DNA from: a virus
Strand: one strand, 5' to 3'
Length of the DNA: 26,018 bases
Virus record (IMG/VR): IMGVR_UViG_3300049846_002181
Location: 1-26,018 of that record
Both the position numbers and the translations under genes were made by a program. The notes beneath the pieces are model-generated. The model searched no databases. It saw only the letters and a program-made list of their open reading frames with translations, and had not been told where the DNA came from. Shown here piece by piece: positions 15,288 to 23,468 of the stretch (position 1 is the first letter of the stretch; each line of letters begins with the position of its first letter).

Positions 15288-15796
15288 TGAAATTAATAAT
15301 AGGTTTTTCCAAAGCTAAATCACCATATAAAATAGGCAGTTGGCTTATACGAAAGTACTTGGGTACTGAATATAGCCACGTATATATGAATTTCCATTCC
15401 TGTAAATTCGATCGAGATATAGTTTACGAAGCAGTGGGCAGTGGGGTAAGATTTGTTGGTATAAAAGAATGGAAAAAACACGCAACTGTAGTAGTTCAGT
15501 ATGATATTGAAATAAGCGATACTAGTTATATAAAGTTAATGCAATTTTGTATAGATAATTCAGGTAGAGATTATGGATTTTTACAAAATATAGGTATTGT
15601 TTTTGCTAGGTTATTTAAGTTAACTAAAAATCCCTTTAAGTCCGGGGTAAATTGCTCCGAATTGTTGGCAGATATTCTGGAATTAGAGGGTTACAAATGG
15701 GGTATTCCAAAGGATTTGATTACACCAAAAGACATAGAAAACAGTTTATTAAGTTTTAAAGATATAACAACTATAACTAGGGATGACAGACAGTAA
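15287..15796 (+). CDS. Permuted papain-like (NlpC/P60, YiiX-type) cysteine peptidase (169 aa)
   Basis: A likely cysteine peptidase or amidase with the circularly permuted papain order: His first (EYSHVY, His31, codon 15377-15379), an acidic residue after a strand (VYEA, Glu48), then Cys last (GVNCSELLADIL, Cys123, codon 15653-15655). The opening IGSWLIRKYLGTEYSHV and the NCSELL helix are characteristic of the permuted NlpC/P60 fold. The domain fills the protein, with no signal peptide or added wall-binding domain. The start sits on a TAATG overlap with only a weak Shine-Dalgarno sequence, so it is coupled to the appendage gene before it. Roles could be peptidoglycan or ester cleavage at entry, lysis, or virion maturation. 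The family is fairly secure, the substrate is not. A terminator follows. Confidence 0.8.
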   Translation: MKLIIGFSKAKSPYKIGSWLIRKYLGTEYSHVYMNFHSCKFDRDIVYEAVGSGVRFVGIKEWKKHATVVVQYDIEISDTSYIKLMQFCIDNSGRDYGFLQNIGIVFARLFKLTKNPFKSGVNCSELLADILELEGYKWGIPKDLITPKDIENSLLSFKDITTITRDDRQ

Positions 15797-15803
15797 GTTT
15801 GCA

Positions 15804-15859
15804 CCCATTTACTTAAAATGGGGCTAAACATGGATATGACGGTTTAGCCTATTTTATTA
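15804..15859 (+). terminator. Tandem hairpins ending in a T-rich tract
   Basis: A 7-bp hairpin (15804-15810 with 15816-15822, loop ACTTA) is followed by an 8-bp perfect stem GGCTAAAC/GTTTAGCC (15822-15829 with 15842-15849, 12-nt loop), then TATTTTATTA. The second stem with its tract fits an intrinsic terminator of moderate strength. It closes the appendage block. No good promoter lies between it and the ATG at 15878, so read-through is likely. Confidence 0.55.
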
Positions 15860-15877
15860 ACCTTTCTGGAGAGATCA

Positions 15878-16279
15878 ATGAAAAAGCTACAGTCCCAAGA
15901 AGACAGCCTAAAACCAATGCGTATGAAGGCTAAAAAAGACATGCTAAGCTCTTTGAAGTCTATGATGAGAGAAGATATGCATGGTAAACTTAAAGATGGT
16001 TTAAAAGGCAAAATGAAGGTCGTAGTGGCCTCTGATAGTCCAGAAGGTCTAGAAGAAGGCGTTGATCAAGCTAAAGAAAGTTTAGCTGATATGATCAAAG
16101 CTGGCTTCCTTAAGAGCAAAGGCAAAGATGCTGAATCTATGGATGAATCATCTGAGCATGAATCAGAAGAATCGCCAGAGATGGAAATGGGAGAAGAAGA
16201 GGAAGAAAGCGAAGGAGAAATGTGTCCAAAGTGCGAAGGTAAGGGATGCATGGCTTGTGGCGGAATTGCTAAGAAATAA
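15878..16279 (+). CDS. Acidic protein with C-terminal Cys4 cluster (133 aa)
   Basis: GGAGA (15868-15872) lies 5 nt before the ATG. The N-terminal 50 residues are basic and Met-rich (MKAKKDMLSSLKSMMREDMH), the middle helix carries EGLEEGVDQAKESLADMI, residues about 84-114 are strongly acidic (ESEESPEMEMGEEEEESEGE), and the end reads CPKCEGKGCMACGG (Cys116, 119, 124, 127). The Cys4 cluster resembles half of a DnaJ-type zinc-binding repeat. The charge split suggests a chaperone-like or scaffold-like helper that binds the adjacent adaptor or nozzle proteins. It opens the tail block and lies 2 nt before the adaptor-like gene. No named family is recognised. Confidence 0.82.
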   Translation: MKKLQSQEDSLKPMRMKAKKDMLSSLKSMMREDMHGKLKDGLKGKMKVVVASDSPEGLEEGVDQAKESLADMIKAGFLKSKGKDAESMDESSEHESEESPEMEMGEEEEESEGEMCPKCEGKGCMACGGIAKK

Positions 16280-16281
16280 TA

Positions 16282-17235
16282 ATGTCACACCCTACAACCT
16301 CCAATCGACTTATTACTAGCGTTAAACGAAGGGCAATGATCCCTTCTGATGATAAGACGTTTACTAATGAGGACATTCTAGAAATAATTAACGAAGAAAT
16401 TGCTGTATTCGGTATTCAACATCTTATGTCTACTCATGAAGAGTATTTATTGACATATGAAGATAAAACTATTGTTAGTGGGCAGGCTGCCTACGCTATT
16501 CCAGAAAGAGCAATAGGAAATAAACTTCGAGATGTTCAATACATAGACAGCAGCAATAATGTATTTGAATTATCTAGAATTTCAGTCGATGATTTATCAG
16601 ATTATAATGATTCATCTGCACTAGAAAGACCACAAATATTCTATATACAAGATAACAAAATCGTATTAGTTGACGGACTCCCACAAGATGGCAGTCTTCG
16701 TATGTATTTCTATCTTCGTCCAAATGATCTTGTTGAAGATAAATATGCTGCAACTATTACAGATATTAACCGAACTACAGGTGTAATCACGGTATCTAAC
16801 TTCCAGTCTGACTTTTCCACATTACCAGAATTAGATTTCGTTCAAGTTAAGTCACCAAATAAAATACTAGATTATGATATTACCCCAACTGCAGTTGATT
16901 CTAACACAAGTTCAATTACATTTTCACTGACTGATATACCAGCTGATCTAATTGTTGGCGATTATCTAATGCTTCAACACGAAGCTATTGTACCGCAATT
17001 ACCAGTTGAACTTCATCCAATAATCTCACAGAGAGCAGCAGTTCATTGTTTAGAGGCAATGGGCGATGCACAGGGTCTACAAGTCGCACAAGCTCGACTT
17101 CAAATGATGGAAAAAGCAACTCTTGATTTAATCGACAATAGAGTTGAAGCTGCCCAGCAAAAAATAGTCAATAGACATGGAACTCTCAGACAAGCAACCC
17201 TTGGAGATCCAGCACGACGCACCAAGTTGCTATAA
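16282..17235 (+). CDS. Tail adaptor-like protein (317 aa)
   Basis: The first 40 residues (TSNRLITSVKRRAMIPSDDK, then a helix EDILEIINEEIAVFG) and the last 85 (PVELHPIISQRAAVHCLEAM, a long helix to the C-terminus) are helical and flank a beta-rich middle (residues 60-220). Helices at both ends around inserted beta domains, and a position just before the large nozzle-like gene, fit the gp11-type adaptor or tubular A protein of podoviruses. Length exceeds T7 gp11 (about 200 aa), with the extra residues in the central beta domains. The start lies 2 nt after the previous stop and has almost no Shine-Dalgarno sequence, so coupling is likely. The assignment is by architecture and context. Confidence 0.8.
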   Translation: MSHPTTSNRLITSVKRRAMIPSDDKTFTNEDILEIINEEIAVFGIQHLMSTHEEYLLTYEDKTIVSGQAAYAIPERAIGNKLRDVQYIDSSNNVFELSRISVDDLSDYNDSSALERPQIFYIQDNKIVLVDGLPQDGSLRMYFYLRPNDLVEDKYAATITDINRTTGVITVSNFQSDFSTLPELDFVQVKSPNKILDYDITPTAVDSNTSSITFSLTDIPADLIVGDYLMLQHEAIVPQLPVELHPIISQRAAVHCLEAMGDAQGLQVAQARLQMMEKATLDLIDNRVEAAQQKIVNRHGTLRQATLGDPARRTKLL

Positions 17236-17247
17236 CGGAGCGGCTAA

Positions 17248-20200
17248 ATGAACCTCAGAATATGCAGAGGTCTAATAACTCTACCTTCAGAATTAAACAC
17301 TAAAGAAGGGGCACTTGAGGTAGCCGATAATGTAGTTATCGATGCAGATGATACAATCGAATCTCGCAGAGGATATGAAAACTTCGGTAATTCATTTGCA
17401 ACAGCATCTGATAGGCTAAAACAACTTCTTGTCTATAAAAATAGAATTCTTCGCCACTACAACAACACGCTACAATTTGACTCTACAGGAAGCGGAAGCT
17501 TCTCGACGTTTAATGGAAGTTATAGCGAACTTGAGTCTGGCCTTAGAATTAAGGGGATTGAAACTAGCGGTAACTTCTATTTCACTACTTCCGATGGTAT
17601 TAAAAAAATATCAGCAAGATCAACATCTGAACTATCAACAGCAAGTGGATACATAACTGATTCTGGTGGCGTAAAAGCAGTGGATGTTAATGCATCGCTT
17701 CTATACACTAGTGGTGGATTTCTTCCCCCACAATCAAAATGCGCATATAGACTAGTTTGGGGAATACGAGACAACAACAATAATCTTATTCTTGGATATC
17801 CATCATCCCGATTTGTATTAACTAATAGTTCAAAAAATATTAAAACTCCAGAAACATTTACTTATACATTCACGTCTGGCTCTGGTAATGATTATGATGG
17901 TTCAACCGCTAATCGATATCTAACCTTTGATTCTAAAGATAATAAGTATTTTGTATGGTTTGAACATAGTACATATACCGATAGACCAAATGATTCTGCA
18001 ACCATTGGTCGAACAGAGATTAAAGTTAATATTGATGGACTATCAACTTCTACCCAAATTGCTGCCACTACTGCCAATGCAATAGCTAATATTGTAACTG
18101 AGTTTGAAGTAACAGTCAATACATCAACTATTACATTTGTAAGTTTAGAAGATGGCGAAGATCTCATCGATGCAACATCTAGTGCTGCACTAACTGTAGT
18201 CACTGCGACTATCTCAAAAGATGGGACTATTGCTCAAGGTCAAAATGCAAATGCTGAAGTAACATTTAATATCCCGACGGCAGCACAAAGCACTAATTAT
18301 TTCTATCAACTATATAGAACTGCAATTATTACGGCTACTGATGACCAAACTGTCGACGATATAGATCCAGGTGATGAGATGAATCTTGTTGCCGAATATA
18401 ATTTAACTGACGCGGAAGTGTTAGCGGGGAGCGTTACATATGAAGATATTACTACAGAAACTTTTAGAGCTTCTGGGGCTTTTCTCTACACCAATCCTAT
18501 CACCGGTTCCGGTATCCTCCAAGCCAACGAAAGACCGCCAGTCGCGAAGGACTTAGCCCTATTTAGAAACTCTACATTCTACGCCAATACAAAAACCGCC
18601 CACAAGAAACAATTCTCGCTACTCGGAGTGAGTGACTTTGTATCAGGAACCTCTAGCCTACTAGTGGGGAATGGCAGCGGAATACGTGAATATGTATTCT
18701 ATGGTGTAACTGAAGTCAGTCAGATAGTCACTGATACATTTGCTAATACAACAGCTAATTCATGGATAGAACTTAACTCTGCAAGGGATGAAAGAGCATA
18801 CTATGTTTGGTTCAATAAAGGAAGCGGTAGTGATCCTAGTGTTAGTGGGCGCATTGGTATCGAAGTTGATATATCATCTTTGGTATCAGCTAATGATGTG
18901 GCAACTAAACTAAAAGAAGTCATTGATTTAATGGATGACTTTAGTGCAACGGTTTTGACTAATACTGTAACTATCACCAATCATAAATATGGAAAAACAA
19001 CTGATATAGCCATGGGATCAACTCCTCCTGGAGGCTCATGGGCGGTATCCGTTACAACACAAGGTGATGGAGAAGATACCAGTCTACAAAAGGTTCAATT
19101 GTCTAGTCTAGTTTCTGCCGGACAGTCAATTGATGAGACAGCACGAAGTTTGGTCAAGGTAATCAACAGCGATACTTTATCTCCAGTTAATGCATACTAT
19201 TTGTCTGGTCCAGATGATCTACCTGGCATTATCCTATTTGAAGCTAAATCACTCACTGATGACTCTTTTTATATTGCAGTTGATGATGCCCTTATTGGTG
19301 ACAATTTCAATCCTGAAATGCCACAAATTGAGACATTAACTGCTATCTCATTGGTAAATCCAACACAAATTACAGCAGCTGCTCATGGTTTAGTTAGTGG
19401 GGACGAAGTTTATATATTTAACACAGACTCAACTCCTGCCTTACTTGGAAATTATGTAGTTACTTTTATCGACGTAAATACATTCAGTGTTCCAGTTAAC
19501 GTTACTACAGCGGGAACTACCGGGCTATGGTTTAAATCGAATGTTGTTTCTGATAATGAAGAAACCCCAAATCGTGTATTCTATTCTAAACTAGGTCAAC
19601 CAGAAGCTGTGCCACTAGTTAATTATATTGATATTGGTCCAAAAGATCAAGAAGTTAAACGAATACTTGCGTTACGTGACAGTCTTTTTGTGTTAAAAGA
19701 AGATGGCGTTTATATCATCACTGGAACCACCGCCCCCAACTTCAGTGCTCGACTATTGGATGGAAGCAGCGCAATAACTGCCCCAGACACAGCAATGGTA
19801 CTGAACAATAAGATATATTGTTTAACAGATGATGGTATAGTGTCAATATCAGAGTCTGGTGTTGAAGTTGTATCTCGCTTTATTGAAAATAAAATATTTG
19901 ACATAGCAAACGTTAGGCATCCTTATAAAACATTAAGTTTTGGTGTATCTTATGATAAGGATAGAGCATACTTAATCTGGATGCCATCTAAGACGACAGA
20001 TACTGTGGCAACTCAATGTTATAGATACAATATATTTACACAAACTTGGACACGTTGGACTTTATCCGCAACTTGTGGAATTGTCAATAATGCACAAGAA
20101 AAGATGTATTTAGGTTCTGGTAACAGCAACTATATATTTGAAGAACGCAAGAATGGCGATAGAACTGACTATGCCGATATCAGTTTAGTTAAAAGCATCA

Positions 20201-21060
20201 ATAATGCCGCTATTTCCGGTACAACAATTGAACTTTCTAACGTAGTTGGTGTTGCGGTGGGAGATGTTCTTGTACAGAGTCAAACTGTAACCATTTCACA
20301 GGTAAAACGGTTACTGCTAAAGTTGGATAGAGATCTTGGTTTAGATGATTCTAACTATTATAGCACGCTTGCCCCACAAGAAGGGGATTCACTAACTACT
20401 GTCCTAGATAGCTTAAATATTAAGCTAAATGCGGATGACGCTAGTGGGACAATAACTAGCAGGTCATTTAGTAATGATTTTGCGATAATGCAAACTCAAT
20501 TTAACGACTTAATTGGTGAACTAAATAACTTGGCTTGTGATACATCATTTAAAGACTATGCCGAGTCCACAGGAACCGTCCCAGTTGAAACAATAATTAG
20601 ATCAGTTAATACACAAAATAATAAAGTAACTGTTCCGTATCTGCTGCCATTTGTTGTTGGAGATATTACAGTTTATAAGAGCATTTACACAGAAGTACAG
20701 TGGGCTCCACAATATTTTGGTTCTCCTGAAGTTACTAAGCAAGTGAGAGAAGGAACTGTTATATTTGACCAGAATAACTTCTATAGTGCGACTGTTATGT
20801 ATGCTACTGATAGATCTGCTGCCTTTGAAGGCGAAGAGTTCTTTAATGCTGGTGTAGGTTACTGGGGCGGAAACGTTTGGGGTGAAGGAACTTGGGGTGG
20901 AGAAGGCAACGAGATCCCAGTTAGACGTATTCTTCCAAAAGATAAGCAACGCTGTCGCTATGTAAAAGTTAAGTATCTGCATAAAAATGCCAGAGAAATA
21001 TTCCGTATTCTTGGTATCTCCCTTGAACCTCGTGAACTATCAACCAGGGGATACAGATAA
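17248..21060 (+). CDS. Tail nozzle-like protein (1270 aa)
   Basis: GGAG (17237-17240) lies 7 nt before the ATG. Residues 8-45 (LITLPSELNTKEGALEVADN, VVIDADDTIESRRGYENFG) match the N-terminal signature of podoviral nozzle or tubular B proteins. Two copies of a YxVWF module lie at 205-330 (YFVWF at 234) and 495-610 (YYVWF at 518); the first is followed by a beta region to 430. Residues about 710-760 hold a small inserted beta domain (AAAHGLVSGDEVYIFNTD). Residues about 790-960 look like propeller strands (LRDSLFVLKEDGVYIITG, NKIYCLTDDGIVSISESG). The C-terminal part ends WGGNVWGEGTWGGEGNEIPV and RYVKVKYLHKN. Length is well above T7 gp12 (about 794 aa). It should form the hexameric tail end. Confidence 0.86.
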   Translation: MNLRICRGLITLPSELNTKEGALEVADNVVIDADDTIESRRGYENFGNSFATASDRLKQLLVYKNRILRHYNNTLQFDSTGSGSFSTFNGSYSELESGLRIKGIETSGNFYFTTSDGIKKISARSTSELSTASGYITDSGGVKAVDVNASLLYTSGGFLPPQSKCAYRLVWGIRDNNNNLILGYPSSRFVLTNSSKNIKTPETFTYTFTSGSGNDYDGSTANRYLTFDSKDNKYFVWFEHSTYTDRPNDSATIGRTEIKVNIDGLSTSTQIAATTANAIANIVTEFEVTVNTSTITFVSLEDGEDLIDATSSAALTVVTATISKDGTIAQGQNANAEVTFNIPTAAQSTNYFYQLYRTAIITATDDQTVDDIDPGDEMNLVAEYNLTDAEVLAGSVTYEDITTETFRASGAFLYTNPITGSGILQANERPPVAKDLALFRNSTFYANTKTAHKKQFSLLGVSDFVSGTSSLLVGNGSGIREYVFYGVTEVSQIVTDTFANTTANSWIELNSARDERAYYVWFNKGSGSDPSVSGRIGIEVDISSLVSANDVATKLKEVIDLMDDFSATVLTNTVTITNHKYGKTTDIAMGSTPPGGSWAVSVTTQGDGEDTSLQKVQLSSLVSAGQSIDETARSLVKVINSDTLSPVNAYYLSGPDDLPGIILFEAKSLTDDSFYIAVDDALIGDNFNPEMPQIETLTAISLVNPTQITAAAHGLVSGDEVYIFNTDSTPALLGNYVVTFIDVNTFSVPVNVTTAGTTGLWFKSNVVSDNEETPNRVFYSKLGQPEAVPLVNYIDIGPKDQEVKRILALRDSLFVLKEDGVYIITGTTAPNFSARLLDGSSAITAPDTAMVLNNKIYCLTDDGIVSISESGVEVVSRFIENKIFDIANVRHPYKTLSFGVSYDKDRAYLIWMPSKTTDTVATQCYRYNIFTQTWTRWTLSATCGIVNNAQEKMYLGSGNSNYIFEERKNGDRTDYADISLVKSINNAAISGTTIELSNVVGVAVGDVLVQSQTVTISQVKRLLLKLDRDLGLDDSNYYSTLAPQEGDSLTTVLDSLNIKLNADDASGTITSRSFSNDFAIMQTQFNDLIGELNNLACDTSFKDYAESTGTVPVETIIRSVNTQNNKVTVPYLLPFVVGDITVYKSIYTEVQWAPQYFGSPEVTKQVREGTVIFDQNNFYSATVMYATDRSAAFEGEEFFNAGVGYWGGNVWGEGTWGGEGNEIPVRRILPKDKQRCRYVKVKYLHKNAREIFRILGISLEPRELSTRGYR

Positions 21061-21470
21061 TGGCACAGATAGAAACACCCATAAAACTCAACGTATCTGA
21101 CTTCCCTCCCGAGCAGCAACAGACAGTTGAACGCCTAGCTGACATATATAACTTCTTTGTTGATAATGTGGCCAATGTTGTTAACGGTAACATTAGCTAT
21201 GATAATTATAACAAAAAACTGGTGACATTACAGGTGACTGTAGACTCAACTGGGAAACCCTCTCAGACGCTCAAATTTAGCTCTAGCACGGGGGCAATTG
21301 GTTCTGTGGTGATCTCTGCCAAGAACCTCACAAACACCGCCATATACCCTAATTCGCTGCCATTTATAAGCTTTACGGCAGGTGGAACTGGTATCTATAC
21401 AATCAATAATATCGCTGGTTTACCAGCTAATAATAAGTTTGAACTGACATTTGAATTGTGTTTTCCATAA
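21060..21470 (+). CDS. Small structural protein after the nozzle (136 aa)
   Basis: The protein begins MAQIETPIKLNVSDFPPEQQ, has a helix at residues about 18-40 (TVERLADIYNFFVDNVANVV) and a beta-rich remainder with a hairpin around residues 55-65. Its position directly behind the nozzle gene, with a TAATG overlap, is where podoviruses keep a small tail or fibre-attachment protein. The role is inferred from context. No named family is recognised. Confidence 0.8.
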   Translation: MAQIETPIKLNVSDFPPEQQQTVERLADIYNFFVDNVANVVNGNISYDNYNKKLVTLQVTVDSTGKPSQTLKFSSSTGAIGSVVISAKNLTNTAIYPNSLPFISFTAGGTGIYTINNIAGLPANNKFELTFELCFP

Positions 21471-21475
21471 GTTTA

Positions 21476-21505
21476 TTAACCTGTGTCAAATATAACAACT
21501 ATAAT
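21476..21505 (+). promoter_or_regulatory. Possible promoter with -10 close to the start codon
   Basis: A perfect -10 TATAAT (21500-21505) lies 5 nt before the ATG at 21511, with a 4-of-6 -35 (TTAACC, 21476-21481) 18 bp upstream. No Shine-Dalgarno sequence precedes the ATG. A start site near 21511-21513 would give a leaderless or nearly leaderless mRNA. The weak -35 keeps confidence low. Confidence 0.3.
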
Positions 21506-21510
21506 TAGCC

Positions 21511-23148
21511 ATGGCATATTTAAACTACAACCAGCAATCTCAGAATAACCAACAGCAGGGGATGAACCAGCAGCAACAGCAGGGTCAGATTCCTACGACA
21601 GGGGCTCCAGCAGTCTCTAATCCTGCTCCTTTGCCAATGCCTAACCAGCAAACTCAGCAACAACAAGCTAGACAGTCCCAGAAAGGATCTGGACAGTTTG
21701 TCAATTTACGTGGATATATTCAGCAAAACCAACCTAAGGCACAAGAAATTTCTGGAGCAGTGGGGCAAAACATTGGTCAACAAGCTCAACAAATTGGCCA
21801 ACAAGTGCAAAAGCAGCAACAAGATTTATCGGCAAGAATTGCTGAAAATCAGGGAAGAATTGGGGAACAACAACAATTTGGTCAACAACAAATACAACAA
21901 GCGTTAGCACAAGAAAAGACGGGAACACAAAATCCTTTTTCTGCTGAAAATTTAAATAGATTTAGAGACATTGTATCAGGAAGAGAGACATTTGGAACTG
22001 TTGCGGGATTGAATTTAGCTCCAGCACAACAGCAGTTTGGAGAATTAAGCAGATACACACAGAATGTTGGACAAGCTCCAGTTAGGAATGAATTACTAAG
22101 AGATACATTTTCGAAAGTTGGCCAATATGGAACAGGTCAACGTAGCCTAGATGAAATGTTACTAGCTTCAAGTCAACCAGCAATGCAATCACTAGTTGAA
22201 GGGGCAAAAGCAACTCAGCAACAATATGCAAATCAATTACAACAAGCGCAATCACAAGCCGCAATACAACAAGCCGCTTTAGCCGAAGCACAAAAAGCAG
22301 CTAGTAAGGGGTTACAAGAGCAATTGACTGGTGAACAAACCGGTATTAAGTCTGCGGTCGATTTAAGTGCGCAACAAGCTAAAGATGAAGTTACACAATT
22401 GTTTAATCGCATAAAAAGTGGACAAATATCAAAGGCAGATGCAGAACTTCTTGGTATCAAACAAGGTCAAATTTTAATGAAAGACGTTGTTGATCCTAAT
22501 AGAGCAGCTGCTGAAAGAAGTTTAAGTCAATATACAAATCAAGGTTTAAGAGATCTTACTCCATATTCATCAGAAACTCGTGCTATTGCCGGTGGAACTG
22601 ACTATCAAGACTACTTAGATAGAATTGGGGTATCAGCAGAAGATGTAATTAATGAGAAACAATTAGCTCAATCACGAGCGTTGGCACAACTCGCTGGACA
22701 AACAGATCCGTATCTTAATGCTAATGTTGGCGGATTTCAAAAGTCTAAAGAAGCTATACTTGGTGAATTAAAGCAACAACAAGAACTAGCCAATAAGTCA
22801 TATGAACATATGGTTAAGAACGCTGTTGGTTCACAAATCGCGGCTGATATACTAGGGCTAGATGTTGGTAAAATAGATAATTGGGATCTCAGATTTAACC
22901 CTTATGTACAGTATTATCAAACTCCAGAAAATGTATTATCTGCTAGAATGCACGGAGCTGGATTAACTGATCCTAGATTCTCTGGTAAGATAGAAGATAT
23001 GAACCGTCGATTGGCACAGTATATGGACACATATCGGGGAAAAATCAATGAATCACTCGGTGCCAGACAGGCACAGATAGTTCAAGATGGTGGGATAATC
23101 AAACCAAGATACCAACGCTTTGGAAGAATACGTGGAAAAATTAAGTAA
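21511..23148 (+). CDS. Ejection-type internal virion protein, Gln-rich (545 aa)
   Basis: The first 60 residues are extremely Gln/Asn-rich and disordered (NYNQQSQNNQQQG). GSGQFVNLRGYIQQNQ (residues 59-74) begins the conserved-looking core, followed by long helical and coiled-coil stretches to about 330. A mixed domain covers residues about 340-480. The C-terminus carries VQDGGIIKPRYQRFGRIRGK, a DGG motif with a basic tail. Context (after the nozzle gene, before two more such proteins) fits proteins stored in the head and injected with DNA, comparable in role to T7 gp14-gp16. No Shine-Dalgarno sequence is seen before the ATG; the next in-frame ATG (21562) also has no suitable spacing. The last 17 nt overlap the acetyltransferase gene. 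Confidence 0.83.
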   Translation: MAYLNYNQQSQNNQQQGMNQQQQQGQIPTTGAPAVSNPAPLPMPNQQTQQQQARQSQKGSGQFVNLRGYIQQNQPKAQEISGAVGQNIGQQAQQIGQQVQKQQQDLSARIAENQGRIGEQQQFGQQQIQQALAQEKTGTQNPFSAENLNRFRDIVSGRETFGTVAGLNLAPAQQQFGELSRYTQNVGQAPVRNELLRDTFSKVGQYGTGQRSLDEMLLASSQPAMQSLVEGAKATQQQYANQLQQAQSQAAIQQAALAEAQKAASKGLQEQLTGEQTGIKSAVDLSAQQAKDEVTQLFNRIKSGQISKADAELLGIKQGQILMKDVVDPNRAAAERSLSQYTNQGLRDLTPYSSETRAIAGGTDYQDYLDRIGVSAEDVINEKQLAQSRALAQLAGQTDPYLNANVGGFQKSKEAILGELKQQQELANKSYEHMVKNAVGSQIAADILGLDVGKIDNWDLRFNPYVQYYQTPENVLSARMHGAGLTDPRFSGKIEDMNRRLAQYMDTYRGKINESLGARQAQIVQDGGIIKPRYQRFGRIRGKIK

Positions 23149-23467
23149 CTACGCTCTGTATGCCAAAGAGCGAATGAATGAAGATACGTTAGAAGACGAC
23201 CGAGGGTTTACTACATACGAAATAATCAATGACTGTCTTTGGATAAAAGACATGTTTGTGAGAAAAGAATATCGAGGACAGAAAGTAGCTAGAGAATTTT
23301 TTAATACGTTATTCGAACTAGCTAAAGAACGTAACTGTAAAGAACTAAAAAGTCACGTAGATGTTAAGACAAATGGTTGGAATCTTTCGTATGATATGTT
23401 AGTTCGAGAAGGTTTTATACCTTATGTATTCGATGAACAAATGATTTATTTAGTCAAGGAAATATAA
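23132..23467 (+). CDS. GNAT-like N-acetyltransferase (111 aa)
   Basis: I chose the GTG at 23132 because GGAAGA (23122-23127) lies 4 nt before it. A TTG at 23120 and an ATG at 23174 are in the same frame and possible. The pattern LWIKDMFVRKEYRGQKVARE (residues 36-55) followed by FFNTLFELAKERN is the strand, acetyl-CoA loop and helix of the GNAT fold; the loop reads RGQKVA, with Lys where many members have Gly. The C-terminal strand (MLVREGFIPY) fits the final GNAT element. Length (111 aa) is short for the family but matches compact phage versions. It overlaps the ejection protein before it and stops 1 nt before the next one, so it could modify a virion protein or be injected. The substrate is unknown. 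Confidence 0.78.
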   Translation: MEKLSNYALYAKERMNEDTLEDDRGFTTYEIINDCLWIKDMFVRKEYRGQKVAREFFNTLFELAKERNCKELKSHVDVKTNGWNLSYDMLVREGFIPYVFDEQMIYLVKEI

Positions 23468-23468
23468 T

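Noticed and set aside
21562-21564. Downstream ATG as the real start of the Gln-rich protein
   Set aside because: A G-rich stretch touches this ATG with no spacing, so it would not work as a Shine-Dalgarno site; the ATG at 21511 gives the longer frame and a nearby -10.
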